Below are positions 22,566-29,539 of a DNA stretch of 29,539 nucleotides, piece after piece. Numbering within the stretch: position 1 is the stretch's first letter; each line of letters starts with the position of its first letter. The translations under genes and the position numbers were made by a program. The notes below the pieces were generated by a model that was not told the DNA's origin, made no database searches, and worked only from the letters and a program-made list of their open reading frames with translations. Origin of the DNA: Desulforhopalus sp. (GTDB lineage: Bacteria > Desulfobacterota > Desulfobulbia > Desulfobulbales > Desulfocapsaceae); contig JALNVI010000035.1 in NCBI GenBank assembly GCA_023231425.1, forward strand, positions 1 through 29,539, written 5' to 3'.

Positions 22566-23182
22566 ACCTGCGACCCCTCTCCTAAACTGTGATAGGAGTG
22601 TGCCAGATCACTACGGGTGACCAGACCGACAGGTTTTCCCTCATTATCGACAATCGGCAGGCGGTTGATCTGGTGTTGAGCAAAAAGAGTCGAGATAGCA
22701 CCAATGGTCATCTTTGCATCTGCAGTTATCGGTGGCTTTGTCATGATAGCGCCAACGGTCTTGTTGTGTAATCTATGTATCATGCAATTTTTACTGTTCA
22801 AGCAGTGAAGAACCAGTTGCATAAAGGATGGCGTAACACCAAACCCCATCTCTTTAAGAAAATCTTTTTCGGAGACCACACCCACGACCCTGCCCTGATG
22901 ATCGACGACAGGGCACCCGGAAATTTGTTTTCCCGCCAGCAGCTCTGCCGCCTCGACAAGAGGCATTTCCTGGTCTACAAAAACCACTGCCCTGGTCATG
23001 ATCTTCTCCGCAGTAAGGCTGCCTAAGAGACGATTTATTGCAAAGCTGCAGGCGGATTGATACACTACCTTAAAATCACCAGGAGTAATATCTATATAGC
23101 CCTGGATATGTTTCATTGCCTCAATCACATCATGTTCGGAAATATCTACTGAAATGAAATCGGCAGGACGTATTTCTTTCAT
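22562..23182 (-). CDS. CBS-domain-pair protein paired with the HPP protein
   Basis: A 206-residue cytoplasmic protein. The ATG at 23182 is favoured by AGGAAGG 5 bases upstream; a GTG two codons earlier is possible. Two CBS domains are visible, with VVDHQGRVVGVVSEKDFLKE (about 90-110) closing the first and IVDNEGKPVGLVTRSDLAHS (about 175-195) closing the second. IMTRAVVFVDQEMPLVEAAE and IMTKPPITADAKMTIGAIS open them. Such pairs bind adenosine nucleotides and regulate linked transporters or enzymes. The 4-bp overlap with the HPP gene suggests it controls that membrane protein. A region of about 60 residues before the first CBS domain has no recognised fold. Confidence 0.9.
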   Translation of the reverse strand: MKEIRPADFISVDISEHDVIEAMKHIQGYIDITPGDFKVVYQSACSFAINRLLGSLTAEKIMTRAVVFVDQEMPLVEAAELLAGKQISGCPVVDHQGRVVGVVSEKDFLKEMGFGVTPSFMQLVLHCLNSKNCMIHRLHNKTVGAIMTKPPITADAKMTIGAISTLFAQHQINRLPIVDNEGKPVGLVTRSDLAHSYHSLGEGSQV

Positions 23183-23293
23183 TCTCACCTTCCTTTATGG
23201 TGCCGTAAAAAATGGTTCAGACAAAGATAGTGCTGCTTCATCTTCCCCTCGTTCGCCTGGAATCAAGGTTCGCATCAGTAACGGAGAAAAACA

Positions 23294-23330
23294 AAGGGGT
23301 TAACCAGAAATATTATCTGGTTAACCCCTT
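23294..23330 (-). terminator. Intrinsic terminator after tRNA-Arg
   Basis: A 14-bp stem (AAGGGGTTAACCAG, 23294-23307, with 23317-23330) with a 9-base loop; on the minus strand it is followed by TTTGTTTTTCT. It starts 9 bases after the CCA end of the tRNA. Confidence 0.92.
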
Positions 23331-23338
23331 GTCTTTAT

Positions 23339-23414
23339 TGGTGCCCCCGGGCGGAATCGGACCGCCGACACCAGGATTAGGAATCCTGTGCTCTATCCCC
23401 TGAGCTACGAGGGC
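23339..23414 (-). tRNA. tRNA-Arg (anticodon CCT)
   Basis: A 76-base cloverleaf on the minus strand. The acceptor GCCCTCG pairs with CGGGGGC (one G-U), D-arm GCTCAGGGGATAGAGC, anticodon stem CAGGA/TCCTG with loop TTCCTAA, and T-arm GGCGGTCCGATTCCGCC. The T-loop reads TCCGATT in place of the usual TTCGATT. CCA is encoded (23341-23339). It reads AGG codons. A terminator follows directly, so it is a single-gene transcript or the end of one. Confidence 0.96.
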
Positions 23415-23466
23415 GCATATTCATCAAACGTAGGCTTTTATAACCGTAAATCCCACAGGTTGCACC

Positions 23467-24741
23467 CTATTTTTCAAAAAAGAGAGACTCTCCGTCCTTG
23501 AGTTCTGTTTCGGGCCAGACAACCTTTTGGGTTGAACTGTTGACTACACAGTTACGTCCAATACGAAACCCCTCCGGGATCACGACCTCCGAGCCTATCA
23601 AACTGATACCGGAATAAAGATGATCCGGTTTGTAACGGTTGACACATTTATAGTTGGTTCCGGCACCGACAACAGCCCCCGCTCCGACTTCAACCCTCTT
23701 GTCAATAATAGCGAGATCGATATGGGCACCTTTGCGAATAATGCAATCTTCAAAAATAATCGACCCTTCAATCTCCGCGCCCTCTTCCACTACGACACCA
23801 GGGGACAACACAGAGTTATGCACCTTTCCATTAATTTTACACCCGGCAGAGATAAGCGCTGTATCCACAGCCGCCATTGAGCCGAGACGTGCCGGCGGAC
23901 GATCTGCATAATGCCTGTCACTGCACACATTGGTATGAATATCCCAGTCCTGCGGAGAGATTCCGTTGCGATGCAGAACGTCCATATTGGCCTCCCAATA
24001 GGCCTGAATCGTTCCTACATCGCGCCAGTAACCATAGAAGGGATAGGCAAAAACATTGTTCTGAACAATCGCCCTTGGCACAATATCACTTCCGAAATCA
24101 AGCTCGGAAGAGTTTTCCTTCAGCGTTTTGATGAGGTATTTATAGTCGAAGACATATATCCCCATGGAGGCCAGGTTGGTCTTCGGCTCCTTTGGCTTCT
24201 CTTCCCAATCGATAATACGATTGTTATCATCAATTATACCTGCACCAAACTGATGAATTTCACTGCGCGGGACGACCATCATACCAATGGAGACATCAGC
24301 TTTCTTTGATCTGTGGAAGGCGATCATGGCATTGAAATCCATCCGGTAAATATGATCGCCGGAGAGAATCATCACCTCCCGTACCGGATGGGCCTCCAGA
24401 TAGTCAAGGTTGCGGCGCACGGCATCCGCCGTCCCCTTATACCAGTCCGACTCTTTCTCCCCCGTTCTTGGCGGTAAAATGGTAATACCCCGGTCCCGCC
24501 CGACAAAGTCCCATGGCTCACCGTCCGCCAGATGCCTCATCAGGGAGAGCGGTTTATACTGGGTAAGGACTCCCACCCGGGAGATTCCCGAGTTCATAAC
24601 ATTACTCAGGGCAAAATCAATAATCCGGTACAGCCCCCCAAAAGGGACAGCCGGTTTTGCCCGCTTCTGCACAAGAATATTCAGGCGACTGCCAACGCCG
24701 CCTGCGAGGATGAGAACCAGCGCATCGTTACCTTGTCTCAC
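23467..24741 (-). CDS. glgC: Glucose-1-phosphate adenylyltransferase (catalytic-type GlgC)
   Basis: A 424-residue enzyme making ADP-glucose for glycogen. I take the GTG at 24741, which overlaps the preceding gene's stop (GTGA) and has GGGGAGG upstream; a longer form to 24777 would lie inside that gene. The nucleotide-binding motif is intact (LAGGVGSRL, about 10-18), as are KPAVPFGGLYRIIDFALSN, the catalytic Asp in SGDHIYRMD and the sugar-phosphate lysine in WEEKP. The C-terminal part (about 290-420) is a left-handed beta-helix of hexapeptide-like repeats. Its 4-bp overlap with another GlgC-type gene points to coupled synthesis and possibly a mixed tetramer. No glycogen synthase or branching gene lies in the window. 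Confidence 0.93.
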   Translation of the reverse strand: MRQGNDALVLILAGGVGSRLNILVQKRAKPAVPFGGLYRIIDFALSNVMNSGISRVGVLTQYKPLSLMRHLADGEPWDFVGRDRGITILPPRTGEKESDWYKGTADAVRRNLDYLEAHPVREVMILSGDHIYRMDFNAMIAFHRSKKADVSIGMMVVPRSEIHQFGAGIIDDNNRIIDWEEKPKEPKTNLASMGIYVFDYKYLIKTLKENSSELDFGSDIVPRAIVQNNVFAYPFYGYWRDVGTIQAYWEANMDVLHRNGISPQDWDIHTNVCSDRHYADRPPARLGSMAAVDTALISAGCKINGKVHNSVLSPGVVVEEGAEIEGSIIFEDCIIRKGAHIDLAIIDKRVEVGAGAVVGAGTNYKCVNRYKPDHLYSGISLIGSEVVIPEGFRIGRNCVVNSSTQKVVWPETELKDGESLFFEK

Positions 24742-25991
24742 TCCAGCACCTCCCCTGCACCAACCTCTTTGTGCCATCGATTGGCAGCGAGTTGCGGATT
24801 GATAGTCGCCCCTGCTCCGATTACAGTTTCCAGCGGAATCACATTATTCCAGCCAACAACTGTTACCTCAGCCTTTTTGTAGTCTCCTGTGGTACCGACA
24901 GTGCAGTCTCGTCCGAAACGATTATTCAGGTCGGAAACCACCTTGTTCAGATGACAATTTTCGCCAACAATGTTGCCGAAAAAAAGAACCGAATTTTCAA
25001 CAACAGCCCCCTTTTTTATCTGCACACCAGGGAAAATAATCGAATTGCGAACTGTACCGTAAACCTCACTGCCGTTGTATATCATCGTGTTTGTGGCAAC
25101 CCCGCCTCCAGCAATCAGAGTCGGGCCGTTGTCGCAGATACGACGGTGGTTGAGATTGGTGCGAAAAGTCCATTTTTCAAGATCTATGGGAGGATTATCA
25201 CCGAGCATATCCATATTCGACTGCCAATACTCATTGATGGTTCGGGTGTAGCCCCAGTATCCGTTAAATTTATACCCATATATCTTGCAATTACTCTGCA
25301 GCAGAGCAGGAATAATCTCTCGCCCGAAGTGATGCCAGTCTTGATCCTGCGCCTTTTGCAGCACCTCATAGAGAACTTCTGGTTTGAAACAGAAAATTGA
25401 CATTGAAGCCCAGTTACTTTCAGCTTCGGCTGATTTTTCCCAAAACCTTGTCAACCTTCCACCTGTTTCACCATCTGCATCGTCGAGCATACCAATACCG
25501 AACCGTCCGGTTGCATCCTTTGGAACACGGGTGAAGGCCATTGTAATATCGGCATTTTTCTCCCGGTGATAGTCCAGCAACAGCTGATAATCCATACTGT
25601 AGATGTGATCCCCGGAGAGAATCAGAACCTCTTCAGGCTTGTTATACTGAACGTAATCGAGATTTTTATAGATGGCATCTGCGGGACCGCGATACCAGCC
25701 CTCATTATTTGCCCCCTGGTATGGTGGCATAACCAGGACCTGACGGTCACGCCCGATCATATCCCAGGCAGCACCTGTACCAATATGGTTGATGAGGGAG
25801 AAACTGCGATACTGGCTGAGGATAGAAACCTGCCAGATATCCGAGTTCATAAGATTACTCAAAGAAAAGTCAATAATCCGCCCGAATCCCCCAAAAGGAA
25901 CTGCAGACTTTGGACGGTGGTGGGTCAGAACATTAAGTTCATCAACACGACCGCCAGCGAGAATCATTGCAAGCGTTGAAGACTTGGGCAT
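24738..25991 (-). CDS. GlgC-type adenylyltransferase with altered nucleotide loop
   Basis: A 417-residue paralogue of the next gene. The overall GlgC plan is kept: HRPKSAVPFGGFGRIIDFSL, PPYQGANNEGWYRGPADAIY and SGDHIYSMD are clear, and the beta-helix domain follows. However, the glycine-rich loop reads LAGGRVDEL where GGxGxRL is standard, so the loop glycine and the arginine are replaced, and the usual EKP at the sugar-phosphate site reads EKS. I recall a GGRVDEL variant in a subfamily of other bacteria. It may be a regulatory subunit like the plant large subunit or GlgD, or an enzyme with a different nucleotide preference. It precedes glgC with a 4-bp overlap. Confidence 0.85.
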   Translation of the reverse strand: MPKSSTLAMILAGGRVDELNVLTHHRPKSAVPFGGFGRIIDFSLSNLMNSDIWQVSILSQYRSFSLINHIGTGAAWDMIGRDRQVLVMPPYQGANNEGWYRGPADAIYKNLDYVQYNKPEEVLILSGDHIYSMDYQLLLDYHREKNADITMAFTRVPKDATGRFGIGMLDDADGETGGRLTRFWEKSAEAESNWASMSIFCFKPEVLYEVLQKAQDQDWHHFGREIIPALLQSNCKIYGYKFNGYWGYTRTINEYWQSNMDMLGDNPPIDLEKWTFRTNLNHRRICDNGPTLIAGGGVATNTMIYNGSEVYGTVRNSIIFPGVQIKKGAVVENSVLFFGNIVGENCHLNKVVSDLNNRFGRDCTVGTTGDYKKAEVTVVGWNNVIPLETVIGAGATINPQLAANRWHKEVGAGEVLE

Positions 25992-26206
25992 AAAATAACC
26001 TCGTTTGCTGTAGTAAAGACTTCAGGTAAAATTAAGCCAGCAAATCTCCCCTGAAAAGACGCTTCAAATACTGCCAGATGCGCAGAATTTACTTTCCTTT
26101 CAGGTCGTTAGAAGTATACGGCAATTCCAAAAGATGGGCAAGAGAAAGCCTGGAGCTCTCTGACAATCTGTGTATAGATCATACAGATCTAAAATCCTTT
26201 TTCCAG

Positions 26207-27253
26207 TTACGGCTTTTTCGCTTCAATATGCCTCATGATAAAACGCTTCAATGTATCCGAGGTAAACTCTTTATCACCGAGTTCAAGGTTCTTTAATGGG
26301 ACCTCTGCGCGAGCTGCACCTTTGTGCCCACCTGCGGAGCCAAGTCCACCAAAACTTCGTTCGGCAATTTTCCCGGCATTTTTACGATAACCATCACAGC
26401 GAAAAATAACGACCAGCTTTTCACCGTGAATCCCGGAGACAAAGACCCAGTCAATCTCCCCGACATGGTTGAGAAAATCAGCAACGATAACGAGCACATC
26501 AGGACTGCGCACCTTCCCGACATGGGTATAATATCGCCCTTTCGAATATTTAAGAGCGTCGAGCGCCTGAGCGAAATATTTCAATTCGGAACGGCGCAGG
26601 TCGGTCAATTCAAACTTGCGGACCAGGTCGCGGTTGGCGATGGTAAAGAGGTAACGAAAGGCAACCCCGTCAGCTAATAAAGATTTCTGTTCAAAATTCT
26701 GCGTATCAACCTTAATGCCATAGAAGAGTGCAGTGGCAAGGGCAATACTTGGTTTGAGGCCAGCCGCACGCAGATATTCAACCATCATTGTGGAGGTAGC
26801 ACCATAGTCAGGACGAATATCCACAAAACTGGATTCTTTCCATTCACCGCCCAGTGGGTGGTGATCTATAATAACGTTAAAGTGAAGTTTTTCAAAAACA
26901 GGAAGATGGTTCGGCTGGGAATCTACCATCACCAGTTTTGCGTAGTCATCGGCTTTCACCTCTTTCAGACGAATGAGAGGGATTTTCAACCGATCAACCA
27001 TAGACTGATTGTTCACCCGGCGAATCTCATTGGGGTGAGTAATAGTGACGCTTTTCACTTTATAACGAAGAAGCTTTTTGACTGCCAGCGCCGCCGCGAG
27101 AGCATCGGGGTCAGCATTGATCACCACGAGGACATTATCTTCTTTTTCAAAAATATTCCAAAAAGCAAGAAGTCGATCTTTCGCCGTTTTTAGAGAAAGT
27201 TGGCTGCAACTCTTCTGCAATTCCATTTCGCCAGCATGTTTTTTTATACTCAT
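26207..27253 (-). CDS. DHH/DHHA1-family phosphoesterase (NrnA-like)
   Basis: A 348-residue protein of the DHH superfamily. Metal motifs: NADPDALAAALA (46-57, D48 and D50), MVDSQPNH (109-116, D111), IIDHHPLGG (128-136) and DTQNF (183-187). The C-terminal DHHA1 domain ends with GGLGSAGGHKGAARAEVP, the substrate loop. Members degrade short oligoribonucleotides (nanoRNase), pAp or cyclic dinucleotides. The first motif reads NADPDA where HxxPDGDA is common, so a catalytic histidine is replaced by Asn; the other ligands remain. The start codon has no strong ribosome-binding site, and an ATG at codon 10 is an alternative. No functional neighbours. Confidence 0.87.
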   Translation of the reverse strand: MSIKKHAGEMELQKSCSQLSLKTAKDRLLAFWNIFEKEDNVLVVINADPDALAAALAVKKLLRYKVKSVTITHPNEIRRVNNQSMVDRLKIPLIRLKEVKADDYAKLVMVDSQPNHLPVFEKLHFNVIIDHHPLGGEWKESSFVDIRPDYGATSTMMVEYLRAAGLKPSIALATALFYGIKVDTQNFEQKSLLADGVAFRYLFTIANRDLVRKFELTDLRRSELKYFAQALDALKYSKGRYYTHVGKVRSPDVLVIVADFLNHVGEIDWVFVSGIHGEKLVVIFRCDGYRKNAGKIAERSFGGLGSAGGHKGAARAEVPLKNLELGDKEFTSDTLKRFIMRHIEAKKP

Positions 27254-27797
27254 TTGTCACAGACAATCACCCCACTCCCACACTAAATAATCCCAGAGAT
27301 CAAAATTACTGCTCTGTGCCGGATTCTCCCGTGCCGGATTTCCGTCAACAGAAACGTCGGAGGATTAAGAGGGGCATTGTTCCTCATTCAGAGATATTCC
27401 GCAGGCCGGAAGCCAAAAAAAAGCAGAACAATTAAGAAAAAACGGGAGGTTAAGTAACGCTTCCGGCTCCAGTCTTCTCCGTAAAATCTCTAGAAATTAC
27501 ACGCTGAGGGCAGGAATTGCAAGCATGGCCCTCAAGAGACGACCGCAACAGCAGGACTCCCCCCAGGATCAGCGAAGAAAACACCCCGCCGAAGGGGACA
27601 TGCCCGGCCAGCCATTTTACTTTTTTTGCTACTTGCTTCGCGCACCAATGCTGAGTAAAATTGTTGCATAAATTTTATCCTTGGGATTTTTTGAAGATAT
27701 CACCCTGCTGGCAACCGTTACATTTTATAAATAAAAGCACCGGTTGATAAATATTGCGAACTTTTCTTCCCGGACTCCCGAAATATGGCCCTCAATC
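27254..27797. other. 544-bp intergenic region between divergent genes
   Basis: No gene is supported. It should hold the divergent promoters of the phosphoesterase and crcB. GCCGGAAGC / GCTTCCGGC (27405-27413 with 27459-27467) is a 9-bp inverted repeat of no known type. I looked for the fluoride riboswitch that often precedes crcB and saw none of its conserved segments. Confidence 0.4.
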
Positions 27798-28175
27798 ATG
27801 TATACACTTTTTGCAGTTGCCCTTGGCGGCGCCCTCGGCGCAACAAGTCGGTATGGTATCGACAAACTTGTAAATCGGCTGGTGCCGGTTGAATTTCCAA
27901 TGGGCACCCTTTCAGCCAACCTGCTCGGTTGTCTGCTGATAGGTCTGCTTTGGGGGATCTTTGACCGTATTCCCATCAGCAACCACTTCCGCCTTTTCCT
28001 TTTTACTGGATTTCTCGGGGGTTTGACAACTTTTTCAACATATGCCCGTGAATCTCAACAATTCTTCCGAATTGGTGAAGGGCTGAACGGAATTCTTTAT
28101 ATTACGATCAGCAATATTTTTGGAATTGGCATGGTTGCACTCGGCTTTTTCATCTGCTCCAAAATCCTCCGTTAA
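27798..28175 (+). CDS. crcB: CrcB/Fluc fluoride channel
   Basis: A 125-residue protein with four helices, the usual size of Fluc. GGALGATSRYGIDKL (9-23), GTLSANLLGCLLIGLL (about 36-51, with the conserved pore Asn) and GFLGGLTTFSTYARE (about 72-86, with the Phe and Thr-Ser pore residues) are the family signatures. Fluc dimers export fluoride from the cytoplasm. The ATG at 27798 gives the canonical N-terminus although its ribosome-binding site is poor; a TTG 18 codons upstream is possible. The next gene follows after 30 bp on the same strand. No fluoride riboswitch is visible upstream. Confidence 0.93.
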   Translation: MYTLFAVALGGALGATSRYGIDKLVNRLVPVEFPMGTLSANLLGCLLIGLLWGIFDRIPISNHFRLFLFTGFLGGLTTFSTYARESQQFFRIGEGLNGILYITISNIFGIGMVALGFFICSKILR

Positions 28176-28205
28176 AGGCAGGACTTTGACCTACAGGTAT
28201 TATTT

Positions 28206-29294
28206 GTGAATCTGCTCAATCGTTATCTCTTCGGCCAGTTTATTCGTTACTTTCTCACCGTAAACATGGCCTTTGTCTCCATTTGGCTGCTGATCGACTT
28301 TTTTGAAAAAGGCGACGATTTCAGTAATGCCGGCAAACCACTGTCGATGTCACTAACCTATTTTGCGCTGACCATCCCCTCCATCATGGATCAGCTCGGT
28401 CCGGTCTTTATTCTTCTTGCCGGAGTAATTACGCTCGGCATACTCAACCACAGCAATGAGTTGACTGCACTCAAAGCAGGTGGCCTTCCGCTGAAAATAA
28501 TCATTCGCCCGATCATTGTCGGTGGTCTTCTCATCACCGGGCTCTACCTCGCCGCTGCCCAGTGGGTGCTGCCGATCACCGTCTCTGCGACCAATCATAT
28601 CTGGTATCAGGAACTCAAAGGGAAGGTTCCTCTGGGGATCATACGCAATGACCGCTACTACTACCGCGGAGCAGAGGGCTTCTACTCCTTTGCCTGGCCG
28701 GATCCCAAACACTATGTCTTTAATAACTTCTCCTATTCGACCTGGGACAAAGAGTATAACCTTAATGAATTGATCACAGCGAAATACGCCTTCTGGCACG
28801 CCAGACAACATAGATGGGAACTCCACAGAGGACAGGTACAGCTTCAGCAGCTTGATCACAGTTACAAAATTGACGATTTTCGCCTCAAACAGTTCACATT
28901 CAATGAAACGCCGGCAGACTTCCTCGTTCCGGTCAACAAGGCTGCCGAATACTCGCTCACCGATCTTTTCTGGGAGACGGAGCGCGCCAGAACTCCCGAC
29001 GAAAAGCAGACAGTGTGGACCTCCTTTCTCGGCCGAATTTCCTTCCTGCTCCTCGGGATGCCACTGCTGCTGCTGGGACTGCCCATACTGCTCTATTCAT
29101 ACCAGAAATGGGGACGGGATCTCTCGGTGGCAATCCCGGTGAGCTGTGGCCTGGCCTTTCTTGCATGGGGACTGTGGGGAGCATTACAGTCACTGTCGAT
29201 AGCCGGCTATATTGCCCCATGGCTTGCGGCAAGTGCACTGCATGCTCTCTTTATTCTCACAGGAGTTTATCTGCTGAAAAAAAATGACAGATAG
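28206..29294 (+). CDS. lptG: LPS export permease LptF/LptG family (probably LptG)
   Basis: A 362-residue inner-membrane protein of the YjgP/YjgQ family. Helices lie near 12-35, 55-80 and 98-120 and, after a periplasmic beta-jellyroll domain (about 125-265), near 275-298, 308-325 and 335-355. The cytoplasmic loop NELTALKAGGLPLK (about 84-97) is the family hallmark that couples to the LptB ATPase. Together with a paralogue it extracts lipopolysaccharide from the inner membrane for transport to the surface. Only one family member is present here, after crcB; LptF and LptG are usually adjacent, so its partner must be elsewhere. The GTG start at 28206 gives the expected N-terminus. LptG rather than LptF is a judgement from order and length. 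Confidence 0.87.
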   Translation: MNLLNRYLFGQFIRYFLTVNMAFVSIWLLIDFFEKGDDFSNAGKPLSMSLTYFALTIPSIMDQLGPVFILLAGVITLGILNHSNELTALKAGGLPLKIIIRPIIVGGLLITGLYLAAAQWVLPITVSATNHIWYQELKGKVPLGIIRNDRYYYRGAEGFYSFAWPDPKHYVFNNFSYSTWDKEYNLNELITAKYAFWHARQHRWELHRGQVQLQQLDHSYKIDDFRLKQFTFNETPADFLVPVNKAAEYSLTDLFWETERARTPDEKQTVWTSFLGRISFLLLGMPLLLLGLPILLYSYQKWGRDLSVAIPVSCGLAFLAWGLWGALQSLSIAGYIAPWLAASALHALFILTGVYLLKKNDR

Positions 29295-29326
29295 AAAGAA
29301 TCTTTTGAGGGTCCCTTGAAAAAAAG

Positions 29327-29382
29327 GGCCACAAAAAAGGGGAGAGAGTCCGCGAACGGACTCTCTCCCCTTTTTTGTGGCC
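29327..29382. terminator. Bidirectional intrinsic terminator, 26-bp stem
   Basis: A perfect 26-bp stem (29327-29352 with 29357-29382) closes on a CGAA loop. Six A and six T lie inside the arms, so both converging genes can use it. GGGTCCCTTGAA (29309-29320), just before it, matches an end of the dispersed element at 11 of 12 bases. Confidence 0.93.
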
Positions 29383-29397
29383 TCTTATGGAATGTGT

Positions 29398-29538
29398 TTA
29401 TTCCGCAGCTTTCACTGGAGTTTTTTCAGCCGCAGCGTTCACCTTCGCGGCAGCAACCTTCACCTTCTCGGCAGCAGCCTCTACTTTTTCTGCGGCAGCT
29501 TGTGCCTGTGCGGCAACATCCGGAGTAGCCGGAGCAGC
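29398..29538 (-). CDS. C-terminal fragment of an Ala/Lys-rich protein
   Basis: The frame enters from the right edge and stops at TAA (29400-29398), leaving 46 residues. They are almost wholly Ala, Lys, Glu, Val and Gln (for example AEKVEAAAEKVKVAAAKVN), with a spacing that suggests an amphipathic helix. No domain is recognised. Such tails occur in periplasmic helical proteins, DNA-binding proteins and phasin-like proteins. The composition recalls the helical segment of the triheme cytochrome at 11779-12636, though no direct match is seen. It converges with the LPS permease gene and shares its terminator. Confidence 0.7.
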   Translation of the reverse strand, partial: AAPATPDVAAQAQAAAEKVEAAAEKVKVAAAKVNAAAEKTPVKAAE

Positions 29539-29539
29539 C

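Noticed and set aside
27254..27797. Fluoride riboswitch upstream of crcB
   Set aside because: I looked for the conserved GATGGTGTTCGCC-like and CTGATGACTCCT-like segments and found neither.

Overview
The window reads as a chromosomal stretch of a Gram-negative anaerobe, most likely a Desulfobulbales-like member of the Desulfobacterota. This is inference from gene content: a signal-peptide-bearing (periplasmic) CbiK cobaltochelatase of the kind known from Desulfovibrio, a Tat-exported four-cluster ferredoxin with an NrfD-type quinone subunit and a c7-type triheme cytochrome, an oxygen-labile class I fumarase and an Fe-S serine dehydratase, with lipoproteins and an Lpt permease showing an outer membrane. 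No phage, transposase, CRISPR or rRNA gene is seen.

Layout. 1-6732 is a phosphate regulon: phoB-phoR on the minus strand, divergent from phoU-pstC-pstA-pstS-pstB. 6978-10245 holds cobalamin-related genes (bluB on plus, cbiK on minus behind a cobalamin riboswitch with a terminator) around a VanY-like peptidase lipoprotein. 10519-13457 (minus) encodes a membrane redox module: ferredoxin, triheme cytochrome on a long Ala-rich helical segment, NrfD protein. 14014-21903 (mostly plus) carries class I fumarase, a minus-strand membrane protein, an orphan trpB, a glycine-zipper lipoprotein and L-serine dehydratase. 22029-27253 (minus) has an HPP/CBS pair, tRNA-Arg(CCT), two overlapping glgC-type genes and a DHH phosphoesterase. 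27798-29294 (plus) has crcB and an lptF/lptG gene, followed by the 3' end of an Ala/Lys-rich protein on the minus strand.

How genes work together. PhoBR would sense phosphate limitation and PstSCAB import phosphate, with PhoU as the brake. BluB (lower ligand) and CbiK (cobalt insertion) both serve B12 synthesis, and the riboswitch lets B12 shut off cbiK. The redox module should exchange electrons between the quinone pool and periplasmic cytochrome. The two GlgC-type proteins probably form one ADP-glucose pyrophosphorylase.

The most unusual structure is a family of dispersed intergenic elements with terminal inverted repeats close to GGGTACCTTGAA. Four long copies (141-181 bp) and two 45-bp copies are supported, in both orientations; one long copy has perfect 15-bp termini flanked by a TCAT direct repeat. 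They look like a non-autonomous MITE/REP-like family, and three copies punctuate the redox operon.
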